Assembly: GCF_001544555.2 (NCBI RefSeq)
Contig: NZ_FCOK02000031.1
Coordinates: 1 to 64,000 of the forward strand
DNA length: 64,000 bases
Source of the DNA: Caballeronia udeis
Lineage (GTDB): Bacteria; Pseudomonadota; Gammaproteobacteria; Burkholderiales; Burkholderiaceae
Direction: 5' to 3'
A program made the translations under genes and the position numbers. Under the pieces are notes generated by a model. That model did not search any database and was not told the origin of the DNA. It worked only from the letters and a program-made list of their open reading frames with translations. How positions within the stretch are numbered: position 1 is the stretch's first letter; every line of letters starts with the position of its first letter. Below, piece after piece: positions 34,107-42,389 of this stretch.

Positions 34107-35630
34107 ATGGGCAATACCAATCCGCCTCGGCTTGAGCTAAGGCACGCGAGCAAATCGTTTGGCCGCGTGCGTGCGCTTGGCGACGGCAGCCTCGCGATGT
34201 GGCCGGGTGAAGTGCATGCATTGCTCGGCGAGAACGGCGCGGGCAAGTCGACTCTGGTCAAGCTGCTTGCCGGTGTGTATCAGCCGGATTCAGGCGAACT
34301 GCTGGTCGACGGACAGCCCCGTACGTTTGCGAATCCCGCTGAAGCACGCGACGCAGGTATTGCCGTGATCTATCAGGAACCGACGTTGTTCGCGGACCTC
34401 TCCATTGCGGAAAACATCTACATGGGACGTCAGCCGCGCGACCGGATCGGCCGGATCCGTTATGACGAAATGAATCGCGAGGTGGACGCGCTGTTGCAAT
34501 CGCTTGGCGTCAACCTGCGCGCGGAACGCCTGGTGCGCGGTTTGTCCATCGCGGATCAGCAAGTGGTCGAGATCGCCAAGGCGCTCTCCCTGAACGCGAA
34601 TGTGCTGATCATGGACGAGCCCACAGCAGCGTTGTCTCTGACAGAAGTGGAGCGCCTGTTCTCAATCGTGCGCGCATTGCGTGAACGCAACGCCGCCATT
34701 CTTTTCATCACGCACCGGCTGGACGAAGTATTCGCGCTGACGCAGCGCCTGACGATCATGCGCGACGGCCTGAAAGTCTTCGACGCCATGACCGCCGACA
34801 TGACCATCGATTCGATCGTCAGCAAGATGGTCGGCCGCGATCTCGATACCTTCTATCCGAAAGCGGATGTCGCGCCCGGCGAGGTGCGTCTTTCGGTGCG
34901 TAACCTGACGCGCGACGGTGTGTTCAAGAACGTCTCGTTCGAGGTCCGCGCGGGTGAGATCGTGGCGTTGGCGGGGCTGGTTGGTGCAGGGCGCAGCGAG
35001 GTGGCACGCGCCATCTTCGGCATCGATCATGTGGATGCGGGCGAGGTTCATATCGCCGGCAAGCCGTTGCAGCTCGGCCGGCCGCAGGCGGCGGTCCGCG
35101 CGGGTCTGGCGCTGGTGCCGGAGGACCGGCGCGCGCAAGGTCTTGCGTTGGAACTGAGCATTGCGCGCAATGCGTCGCTGACGGTGCTCGGACGCCTTGT
35201 GCGGCACGGGTTGATCTCGTCACGCAGCGAGAACACGCTTGCCGCCGACTGGGGCAAGCGACTGCGGCTCAAAGCGAGCGATATGGATGCCCCTGTTGGC
35301 ACGCTGTCGGGCGGCAATCAGCAGAAGGTCGTGCTCGGAAAGTGGCTTGCCACAGGGCCTAAAGTGCTGATCATCGACGAACCGACTCGCGGCATTGATG
35401 TGGGCGCCAAGGCGGAGGTGTACCGGACACTTGCTGAACTGGTTCGCGAAGGCATGGCAGTCCTGATGATTTCGAGCGAGCTGCCTGAAGTGCTCGGCAT
35501 GGCCGATCGAATTCTTGTGATGCATGAAGGGCGTATCAGCGCCGACATTGCACGCGCCGATGCAAACGAAGAACGCGTGATGAGCGCCGCGCTCGGTGCC
35601 TCGCCGTCCATGTTGGGGAAGGCGGCATGA
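34107..35630 (+). CDS. rhaT: L-rhamnose ABC transporter ATP-binding protein
   Basis: This 507-residue protein has two tandem nucleotide-binding domains. The first has Walker A GENGAGKST and Walker B VLIMDEPTAAL; the second has the degenerate GLVGAGRSE and signature LSGGNQQKVVLGKWL. It is the standard RbsA/MglA layout and matches RhaT of the Rhizobium rhamnose importer by operon composition (two separate permeases plus RhaS). ATG 34107 follows GAAGGAGA; the longer frame back to 34053 overlaps the lactonase gene. It overlaps the next gene by four bases (ATGA). Confidence 0.88.
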   Translation: MGNTNPPRLELRHASKSFGRVRALGDGSLAMWPGEVHALLGENGAGKSTLVKLLAGVYQPDSGELLVDGQPRTFANPAEARDAGIAVIYQEPTLFADLSIAENIYMGRQPRDRIGRIRYDEMNREVDALLQSLGVNLRAERLVRGLSIADQQVVEIAKALSLNANVLIMDEPTAALSLTEVERLFSIVRALRERNAAILFITHRLDEVFALTQRLTIMRDGLKVFDAMTADMTIDSIVSKMVGRDLDTFYPKADVAPGEVRLSVRNLTRDGVFKNVSFEVRAGEIVALAGLVGAGRSEVARAIFGIDHVDAGEVHIAGKPLQLGRPQAAVRAGLALVPEDRRAQGLALELSIARNASLTVLGRLVRHGLISSRSENTLAADWGKRLRLKASDMDAPVGTLSGGNQQKVVLGKWLATGPKVLIIDEPTRGIDVGAKAEVYRTLAELVREGMAVLMISSELPEVLGMADRILVMHEGRISADIARADANEERVMSAALGASPSMLGKAA

Positions 35631-36670
35631 TGACACGACATTCTCCCGCCATGCCCGCCGTGCACGCGCCCAAACAGAAGCGCCGCAATCTGCTGGCGGA
35701 GCTCGTTCGCAGCCGCGAGGCAACCCTGTTTGTCGTGCTGATTGCGCTGGTCGCAGCCACTGCCGCGGTGAAACCCGAGTTCCTGAACCTGCAGAACCTG
35801 CGTGATGTGCTGCTCAATGTATCGATCATCGGCTTGCTCACGGCGGGCATGACGGTCGTGATGCTGATGCGGCATATCGATCTGTCGGTAGCGTCCGTTG
35901 TTGGTGTCAGCGCGTATTCGGTCGGTAGTCTCTTCGTGATCTTTCCGCACATGCCGATCGCGGTCGCAATGCTCGCGGGCATCGCCATCGGTCTCGCGAT
36001 CGGCGCGGTGAACGGCACGCTTATCACGTTCGGGCGCGTGCCTTCGCTGGTGGCGACGTTATCGACGTTGTACATCGTGCGCGGTGCCGATTACGCCTGG
36101 GTCCACGGCGGCCAGATCAACGCGACCAGCCTTCCCGATGCGTTCTCGCGCATCGCGACGGGTTCGCTGCTCGGCTTGCCGAACCTGGTGTTGATAGCGG
36201 TGGTCGTGCTGTTGGCAATGGGCGTCTATCTCAAGCAATATCGCGGCGGGCGTGAGCATTATGCGATCGGGTCGAACCCGGAAGCCGCGCGGCTGGCAGG
36301 TATTCGCGTGGAGCGCCGCGTGATGATCGGCTTCCTGTTGTCCGGCGCGATTGCGGGGCTTGCAGGGGTCTTGTGGCTGGCTCGCTTCGGCACTGTGGAA
36401 GCGAGCACGGCGAAGGGCATCGAGTTGCAGGTGGTGGCCGCGGCGGTGGTGGGCAGCGTGGCGATCACGGGCGGCGTGGGCACCATCCTCGGCGCGACGC
36501 TCGGTGCGCTCGTGCTCGGCGTGATCAACATTGCGCTGGTGGTGTTGCGCGTATCGCCATTCTGGCAGCAGGCCATTCAGGGAGCGCTGATCGTTGCGGC
36601 GATCACGCTCGACACACTGCTCGCGCGCTCGGTCGCGCGCCGCATGATGAGGAAACGCGATCATGGCTAA
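35627..36670 (+). CDS. rhaP: L-rhamnose ABC transporter permease 1
   Basis: This 347-residue permease of the RbsC family has MRHIDLSVASVVGVSAYSVG, GRVPSLVATLSTLYIVRGAD and AIGSNPEAARLAGIRVERR. It has about nine membrane segments after a basic N-terminal tail. It starts at ATG 35627 within the rhaT stop codon and overlaps the second permease gene by eight bases. Rhamnose importers of this type use two different permeases, presumably as a heterodimer, and both are here. Confidence 0.88.
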   Translation: MMTRHSPAMPAVHAPKQKRRNLLAELVRSREATLFVVLIALVAATAAVKPEFLNLQNLRDVLLNVSIIGLLTAGMTVVMLMRHIDLSVASVVGVSAYSVGSLFVIFPHMPIAVAMLAGIAIGLAIGAVNGTLITFGRVPSLVATLSTLYIVRGADYAWVHGGQINATSLPDAFSRIATGSLLGLPNLVLIAVVVLLAMGVYLKQYRGGREHYAIGSNPEAARLAGIRVERRVMIGFLLSGAIAGLAGVLWLARFGTVEASTAKGIELQVVAAAVVGSVAITGGVGTILGATLGALVLGVINIALVVLRVSPFWQQAIQGALIVAAITLDTLLARSVARRMMRKRDHG

Positions 36671-37667
36671 ACCCGATTCCGCACTCGCCTTGACACGCCG
36701 CCGGCACCTCTCGTGGGAGTCCATGCTGGTCGTGGTGCTCGTGCTGGGACTGATCCTCGGGCGCGTGTTGTCGCCCATGTTCCTCTCGAGCGCCAACCTC
36801 TCGAACATGCTTGCCGACTTCACCGAGATCGCCCTGATCGCGTTGCCGATGACGCTGATCATTGTCGCAGCCGAAATCGATTTGTCGGTGGCGTCGGTGC
36901 TGGGTGCATCGAGTGCGCTGATGGGCGTGCTCTGGCACATGGGCCTGCCCATGCCGCTCGTGATCGCCATTGTATTGGTCGCGGGAACGCTTGCAGGCCT
37001 GTTCAACGGGCTGGTGATCGTGCGCTTCAATCTTCCCTCGCTGGCTGTCACCATCGGCACCCTCGCGCTGTTTCGCGGCCTGGCGTATGTCCTGCTGGGC
37101 GACCAGGCTGTCGCTGATTTTCCCGCGTCTTATACCGCGTTCGGAATGGATACCGTCGCCGCGTTCCTGCCCATGCCATTCGTCCTCGTCATCATGGGTG
37201 CGGTCGTTTTCACGGTGCTGCTGCAGGCCACGCCGTTCGGACGCAGCCTCTACGCAATCGGCGCGAATCCGGTTGCCGCGCAATTTTCCGGTATCGATGT
37301 AGCGCGTACAAAGCTCAAGCTTTTCATGTTGTCCGGCGCGATGAGCGCGCTCGCGGGTGTCGTTTATACATTGCGCTTCACGAGCGCTCGCGGCGACAAC
37401 GGCGAGGGGTTCGAACTGTCGGTGATCGCGGCCGTGCTGTTCGGCGGCGTGAGCATCTTCGGTGGACGCGGGTCCATGATCGGTGTGCTTCTTTCATTGC
37501 TGATCATTGGCGTGTTGCGCAATGCGTTGACGCTCTCGGATGTATCGAGCGAGACGCTGACCATTGTGACGGGTGGTTTGTTGTTGTCGTCGGTGCTGAT
37601 TCCGAACCTTGTTGCACGTTGGCGTGTCATGCGCGAAAAGCGCTTGATGACGCAGACGCTTATCTGA
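36663..37667 (+). CDS. rhaQ: L-rhamnose ABC transporter permease 2
   Basis: This 334-residue permease of the RbsC family has AAEIDLSVASVLGASSALMG, FNLPSLAVTIGTLALFRGLA and AIGANPVAAQFSGIDVART. It is clearly divergent from the adjoining permease, which fits a heterodimeric channel rather than a recent duplication. ATG 36663 lies inside the end of rhaP. It is followed at 80 bases by the binding-protein gene. Confidence 0.88.
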   Translation: MAKPDSALALTRRRHLSWESMLVVVLVLGLILGRVLSPMFLSSANLSNMLADFTEIALIALPMTLIIVAAEIDLSVASVLGASSALMGVLWHMGLPMPLVIAIVLVAGTLAGLFNGLVIVRFNLPSLAVTIGTLALFRGLAYVLLGDQAVADFPASYTAFGMDTVAAFLPMPFVLVIMGAVVFTVLLQATPFGRSLYAIGANPVAAQFSGIDVARTKLKLFMLSGAMSALAGVVYTLRFTSARGDNGEGFELSVIAAVLFGGVSIFGGRGSMIGVLLSLLIIGVLRNALTLSDVSSETLTIVTGGLLLSSVLIPNLVARWRVMREKRLMTQTLI

Positions 37668-37747
37668 AGCTTGGCTTTTTAAAACCAGCGTGAAGACTCC
37701 GGCCATTCGTGGAACCGGAGCAGCGCGCGACATCAGGAGACACAAGC

Positions 37748-38773
37748 ATGTTCAAACCCTTCCAGTCCATTCGCGGTCCGGCGCTATGCGCTGCGCTGAT
37801 CGCGGTGTCCGTCGCGGCAGTGATTCCGCTCAGCGCACACGCCGCGGACCTGAAAAAAGACCTGAAAATAGCGTTCCTGCCCAAGCAGATCAACAACCCG
37901 TACGAAGTGATTGCCGACGACGGCGGTCTGGCGGCGATCAAGGAGATGGGCGGCCAGGGCAAGGTAGTCGGCCCGTCCGACGCGGGCGCGTCGTCGCAAG
38001 TCCAGTACATCAACACGCTGATCACGCAGCGCCAGGACGCTATCGTGATTGCCGCCAATGACGCCAACGCGGTCGTGCCTTACCTGAAGAAAGCGATGGC
38101 CCAGGGCATCAAGGTTGTTACCTTCGATTCGGATACCGCACCTGACGGCCGCCAGATCTTCGTCAACCAGGCGAACTCGGAAGCAATCGGACGGGGGCAG
38201 GTGCAGCTGATGTCGAAGCTGATAGGCGGCGAAGGCGAGTTCGCGATCCTCTCAGCTACACCGAACGCCACGAACCAGAACACCTGGATCAAGTGGATGG
38301 AGGAGGAGCTGAAGAAGCCTGAATATTCGAAGATGAAGCTGGTAAAGATTGCCTACGGCAACGACGACGACCAGAAGTCATTCGTGGAAACGCAGGGCCT
38401 GTTGCAGGCGTATCCGAACCTGAAGGGCATCATTTCCCCCACGACCGTGGGCATTTCGGCGGCGGCTCGCTATGTCTCGACTTCGCCGGCCAAGGGTAAG
38501 GTCATGGTGACCGGACTCGGCACGCCGAACCAGATGCGCGCGTTCATCAAGAACGGCACGGTGAAGGCGTTCCAGTTGTGGGATCCGGGTCAACTCGGCT
38601 ATCTCGCGGCGTACGCGGCAGCTAATCTTGCTTCAGGCACGATCACGGGCAAGGAAGGCGACAGCTTCGATGCAGGCAAGCTGGGCAAGCGTACGGTGGG
38701 CAAGAGCGGCGAAGTCGTGCTTGGACCACCGACCACGTTTGATTCTTCGAATATCGACAACTTCAATTTCTGA
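37748..38773 (+). CDS. rhaS: L-rhamnose ABC transporter substrate-binding protein
   Basis: This 341-residue periplasmic protein has a Sec signal (LCAALIAVSVAAVIPLSAHA, cleavage before ADLKK) and the RbsB-like fold (KIAFLPKQINNPYEVIADDG, ITQRQDAIVIAANDAN). It matches rhamnose-binding RhaS by sequence character and operon position. ATG 37748 follows AGGAGACACAAGC; the longer frame to 37709 is leader. A hairpin terminator 57 bases after the stop closes the operon. Confidence 0.9.
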   Translation: MFKPFQSIRGPALCAALIAVSVAAVIPLSAHAADLKKDLKIAFLPKQINNPYEVIADDGGLAAIKEMGGQGKVVGPSDAGASSQVQYINTLITQRQDAIVIAANDANAVVPYLKKAMAQGIKVVTFDSDTAPDGRQIFVNQANSEAIGRGQVQLMSKLIGGEGEFAILSATPNATNQNTWIKWMEEELKKPEYSKMKLVKIAYGNDDDQKSFVETQGLLQAYPNLKGIISPTTVGISAAARYVSTSPAKGKVMVTGLGTPNQMRAFIKNGTVKAFQLWDPGQLGYLAAYAAANLASGTITGKEGDSFDAGKLGKRTVGKSGEVVLGPPTTFDSSNIDNFNF

Positions 38774-38830
38774 GGGTCGCCAACATTCGCTGCAACGTGA
38801 TCGATCGCTCACGTCAGTGACATGAACAAG

Positions 38831-38855
38831 GAACGCCCTGCGGGGCGTTCTTTGT
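38831..38855 (+). terminator. Terminator of the rhamnose transporter operon
   Basis: GAACGCCC (38831-38838) and GGGCGTTC (38843-38850) form an eight-base stem with a four-base loop, followed by TTTGTT. It lies 57 bases after the rhaS stop codon and before the convergent H-NS-like gene. Confidence 0.8.
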
Positions 38856-39090
38856 TCCAGCAAGCGTCGGGGGAGCTAGCCGACGTTCGCGGGCAGAGCC
38901 TTCATCCCGAGTGGAACGGATTGCCTGGGGCGTCGGACAGAACTGCCATTCCCGGGCCAGTCAGGAGGCAGGTGATGACGCAGTCTTTTTGGAGCTGCTG
39001 CGCATATGCCGCGCAGACACGCTCACCCCATGCCGCAAGGCATGCTGGGTGTTCCTATTTGCATCAGTGGTTACCACCGGGCCAGCGGCT

Positions 39091-39408
39091 TTAAACCCGG
39101 TAAAACTCGATATCCTGCCCGGCATGCACGGCGCGTTTCAACCACTCCGGCATGTCGCCTATCCCATCCCACGTGTCGCCGTTTGCGCTTCTGAATACCG
39201 GCGTGGTGCCGTTGGCGTTCTCGGGCAACGAGGGCATTGACGGCAACGCGCGCTTCGAAGCCGCGCTGGAACCGTTCGTCAAAGGGGGAGGGGTAACGGA
39301 AACCGGCACGTCGGCCAATGCTTCGGCCAGCGCTGTTTCGGTAATGCCAAACTCAGCCATTCGGCTGCGCAAATAGGCAATGATGCTGTCTCGCTTTCTT
39401 TCGTCCAC
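39091..39408 (-). CDS. H-NS-family nucleoid-associated protein (short Burkholderia type)
   Basis: This 105-residue protein has a helical N-terminus (KRDSIIAYLRSRMAEFGITE) and a C-terminal domain ANGDTWDGIGDMPEWLKRA followed by GQDIEFYRV, which follows the TWxGxGxxPxWL pattern of H-NS DNA-binding ends. A Pro/Ser-rich linker (about residues 36-68) is longer than in most short relatives. It probably binds AT-rich or acquired DNA and modulates transcription. It is monocistronic and convergent with the rhamnose operon. A specific target cannot be told from sequence. Confidence 0.6.
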   Translation of the reverse strand: MDERKRDSIIAYLRSRMAEFGITETALAEALADVPVSVTPPPLTNGSSAASKRALPSMPSLPENANGTTPVFRSANGDTWDGIGDMPEWLKRAVHAGQDIEFYRV

Positions 39409-39813
39409 GGCTGTCCTGATTCAGCTTTTACTTTCTTGAAGGCGAGCCATCTGCCCGCGCGGACCGGGGCGGCTCGAGGAATAGTTGGGTTGACTAAAAT
39501 CGTGGCGCGCCGAGTGACGCGCGTCAATTAGTGTAATACCGCAAATTACCGCTTTAACCCGCAACGCCCGATAATCGGACTTCTGCGAGCGCGCAGCTCG
39601 ACAAACTGGTTACTGTGTTTGAGATCGGTGCGAGATGCGCAAGCCGCCGAGTCAGCGGCTGAGGCTCACGACCAGATCGATGCACGGCTGGCGGCTGTTC
39701 ATGTTTCAAAAGCACCATGATACAGCCGCTAATTTCAACAATTCGTCCACACAACCGCGGGCGCCACAAGGAAATGATAGCGCCGAATGCCGCTATTGTA
39801 TGCCTAAATCATT
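39409..39813. other. Intergenic region upstream of the H-NS-like gene
   Basis: These 405 bases hold no frame with coding character on either strand. The AT-rich stretch 39520-39560 (gtgtaataccgcaaattacc) is a plausible minus-strand promoter region for the H-NS-like gene. Nothing else was seen. Confidence 0.35.
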
Positions 39814-40059
39814 TTAGCGATTATGTTGCTCGCCAGGTAATTCAGCGCCATGCGCGCGAATTGCCGCAATCAGCTCTGCCGGCGTGATTTCATAACGCAC
39901 TTCACGATGGATGCCGGCCTTCCGTTCATCGATCTCTATCAGCAGGACGGCCTTGCCGTCGGGCGCAGGTTCGAGGCGCAACGTCCGCACTTCCTGACCG
40001 GTGGCTTCATCGCGCTCCGTCAGCAAGGTCATGGATCCTGTGGCGGGACTTCTGGTCAT
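39814..40059 (-). CDS. Conserved small protein of unknown function
   Basis: This 81-residue protein is rich in charged residues (LLTERDEATGQEVRTLRLEP, LLIEIDERKAGIHREVRYEI) and has alternating hydrophobic residues suggesting beta strands, then a helix (PAELIAAIRAHGAELP). There is no signal peptide or membrane segment. Its GC3 pattern and clean start (ATG 40059 with GGGAGAAAATGA context) support it as coding. I do not recognise the family; neighbours give no clue. Confidence 0.6.
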   Translation of the reverse strand: MTRSPATGSMTLLTERDEATGQEVRTLRLEPAPDGKAVLLIEIDERKAGIHREVRYEITPAELIAAIRAHGAELPGEQHNR

Positions 40060-40323
40060 TCATTTTCTCCCTTCCGATATCCAACATCTCTCTTGTTGAG
40101 ACCCTTCGAACGGCTTACCCGCCGCTGCCGTTCACAGAAAAGCACTAAAAGCGGGCGCAGGACGGCGGATCTCAAGGCCGCCGACCTCATTATTGCTTGT
40201 CAAAACGATACCCGTCCAGCGTCAGAATGCGTGTTCGCTGCGCCGCTAAACCATTGACATCAGGTTGACATCGCCGTGACATCCGTGAAGCGACGCAACT
40301 GGCGCAATGCCACTACGCCACCA

Positions 40324-41313
40324 CTACGCCGCCACCGCCGCGCGGGCCTGCGCCGTGATCTCGAACGAGCGCAGCCGGGCGGCGTGATCGTAGATTTGCG
40401 CGGTCACCATCAATTCGTCCGGTTGCGTTTGTTCGATCAGCGACGCCAGTCCGGCCTCCACCTGCTGCTGGTCGCCAATCACCGAGCATGCGAGCGAGTG
40501 TTCCACGCCGGCGCGTTCGGCCTCGTTCCACGGAATCTGCGCGACGGGTGGCGGCAACTGGCCAGGCGTGCCGCGTCGCAGATTGATGAATTGCTGTTGC
40601 AACGATGTGAAGAGAAACTCCGCTTCCGCCGTGGTGTCGGCGGCAAAAACATTCACACCGACCATCGCGTAAGGCCGGTCGAGTTGCTTCGACGGGCGGA
40701 ATTGCGTCCGGTACACCTGCAGCGCGGTCAGCAGGTAGTCGGGCGCGAAATGCGACGCGAAAGCGAACGGCAGGCCGAGCGCGGCGGCGAGCTGGGCGCT
40801 GAAGGTGGATGAACCGAGCAGCCAGATCGGCACATTCAGCCCGGCGCCCGGTACGGCGCGTACGCGCTGGCCTTCCACCGGATCGGCGAAATAGCGCTGT
40901 AATTCCACGACGTCATCGGGGAAATTATCCGCGCTGCCCTGGAGATCGCGGCGCAATGCGCGGGCGGTCGTCTGGTCGGTCCCGGGCGCGCGGCCGAGGC
41001 CAAGATCGATACGCCCGGGAAACAGCGACGCCAGCGTGCCGAACTGCTCCGCGATCACGAGTGGCGCGTGGTTCGGCAGCATCACACCGCCCGAGCCGAC
41101 GCGGATCGTGCTTGTTCCGGCGGCGACGTGCCCGATCACCACGGACGTTGCCGCGCTGGCGATTCCGGTCATGTTGTGATGCTCGGCCAGCCAGAATCGC
41201 AGGTAGCCGAGTTTTTCGGCATGCTGGGCCAGTTCGCGCGAGTGCCGGAACGCGTCGGCGGCGGTGGATCCGGCGGGAATGGGGGATAAATCTAGGACTG
41301 AAAACGGGATCAT
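40324..41313 (-). CDS. Luciferase-like (LLM) flavin-dependent monooxygenase, YhbW/MsnO8 type
   Basis: This 329-residue protein begins FSVLDLSPIPAGSTAADAFR, with FWLAEHHNMTGIASAATSVV, GSGGVMLPNHAPLVIAEQFG and LFPGRIDLGLGRAPGTDQTT, the standard signature of group-1 bacterial luciferase-like oxidoreductases. These use FMNH2 from a separate reductase, and substrates are mostly unknown. ATG 41313 is preferred because it starts the conserved domain and has GGAAG upstream; ATG 41325 and longer frames exist. It follows the PhnD-like gene on the same strand at 154 bases. Confidence 0.85.
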   Translation of the reverse strand: MIPFSVLDLSPIPAGSTAADAFRHSRELAQHAEKLGYLRFWLAEHHNMTGIASAATSVVIGHVAAGTSTIRVGSGGVMLPNHAPLVIAEQFGTLASLFPGRIDLGLGRAPGTDQTTARALRRDLQGSADNFPDDVVELQRYFADPVEGQRVRAVPGAGLNVPIWLLGSSTFSAQLAAALGLPFAFASHFAPDYLLTALQVYRTQFRPSKQLDRPYAMVGVNVFAADTTAEAEFLFTSLQQQFINLRRGTPGQLPPPVAQIPWNEAERAGVEHSLACSVIGDQQQVEAGLASLIEQTQPDELMVTAQIYDHAARLRSFEITAQARAAVAA

Positions 41314-41467
41314 TGCGGCTTCCATGGCTTCGTGCATCGGCGGCGCGCGGGCACCAGTGATCCGGCTACCGCCGGGCGCACACTCCCGGATGAAAATCCA
41401 GGGCGCTCCGTGCACGTGGGTAAAAACCGATTGTGCCGAAAGTCAGGAAAGTCTGCCGTGACCGCCC

Positions 41468-42280
41468 TCAGGCGAGGCGGGGATAACCGCGTTTAACGGC
41501 GTCCGTTTCGATGTCAAGAATGCTGCCGTAGCCGTTAAGCGGGCGCCTGGCAAAACCGTCGAGCTTGAGCCGTTTTGCCAGAGGACGATCGTGCGCGACG
41601 GCGTCGGCGAGTGCGCTCACCAGTGCCTCGATACCCTCCGCCGGCACCCGTTTCGATGCAATCAGCGGCAAGCCCGGCGCACTTTGCGTCGTGCCGATTT
41701 CGACTAACCCGCGGGCAAGATGCGGAAGGTGGTCGAGTACGAACGCGAAGCTCACGCAGTCGATGGCGGCAACGTCGGCCCGATTGTCCTGCAGGGCTTG
41801 CAGCGAGGCCAGGTGCCCGCCCGTTTCGATCACCGATGCGAAGAACGGTCGGCCGCCGGCAAGCGGCGCAACCGCGCTGCGCAACAGGTTCATGCCGCTG
41901 TTCGAATCGGAGGTGTTGTACGCGGCGCGGTGTCCGCGGCATTGCGCGAGCGACGTGACGTTGGCGGCGGCTCTCGCGACCAGCACGCTGTGATAGTCGC
42001 CGTCCGCGCAGCCATCGACGGTGAAAACGGGTGTAGTGACAAGCTGCACGCGTCCTGCGAGCGCTTTTACCAGCGGATAACCGCATGTCTGCGACAGCAG
42101 CAGGTCGTTACGCAGCCAGAAATCGTGCAGGGATGTTTCGGGATCGACTAGGGCGAGCGTGTCGCCGCGTGCATCGAGCCACGGCCGCAAGCGGCGATGA
42201 ACATGGTCGAGCAAAACGCGCCAGTCGCCGGCGAGTGCCGGCGTGACGTTGTACATCGGTAGTGCAGCGACCCAGTTCAT
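41468..42280 (-). CDS. PhnD-like phosphate/phosphonate-type binding protein without signal peptide
   Basis: This 270-residue protein has the type-2 periplasmic-binding fold seen in PhnD/PtxB relatives (LLLSQTCGYPLVKALAG, YNTSDSNSGMNLLRSAVAPL, GGHLASLQALQDNRADVAAI, DCVSFAF). It begins directly with the fold (MNWVAALPMYNVTPALAGDW) and has no signal peptide, so it is cytoplasmic or regulatory rather than a transporter receptor. ATG 42280 is chosen over ATG 42286 by spacing from GGGAAAG. No phosphonate permease or ATPase is adjacent. A purine-rich repeat leader precedes it. Confidence 0.75.
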   Translation of the reverse strand: MNWVAALPMYNVTPALAGDWRVLLDHVHRRLRPWLDARGDTLALVDPETSLHDFWLRNDLLLSQTCGYPLVKALAGRVQLVTTPVFTVDGCADGDYHSVLVARAAANVTSLAQCRGHRAAYNTSDSNSGMNLLRSAVAPLAGGRPFFASVIETGGHLASLQALQDNRADVAAIDCVSFAFVLDHLPHLARGLVEIGTTQSAPGLPLIASKRVPAEGIEALVSALADAVAHDRPLAKRLKLDGFARRPLNGYGSILDIETDAVKRGYPRLA

Positions 42281-42284
42281 GCAC

Positions 42285-42325
42285 ATTCTTTCCCGTTTTT
42301 TCCCGTTTTTTCCCGTTCTTTCCCA
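42285..42325 (-). repeat. Ten-base tandem repeat in the leader of the PhnD-like gene
   Basis: On the plus strand TCCCGTTTTT is repeated at 42291 and 42301, then TCCCGTTCTT at 42311 and TCCCATTACG at 42321, an exact ten-base period. On the coding (minus) strand this reads as successive ACGGGAAAAA units, each containing a Shine-Dalgarno-like GGGAAA, placed right before the start codon. Copy number could change translation. Confidence 0.8.
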
Positions 42326-42389
42326 TTACGCCAGCCAATCGCCAGCCACTACCGATACCCCGGTGTGCGGCCGGAACGACATTTACATG

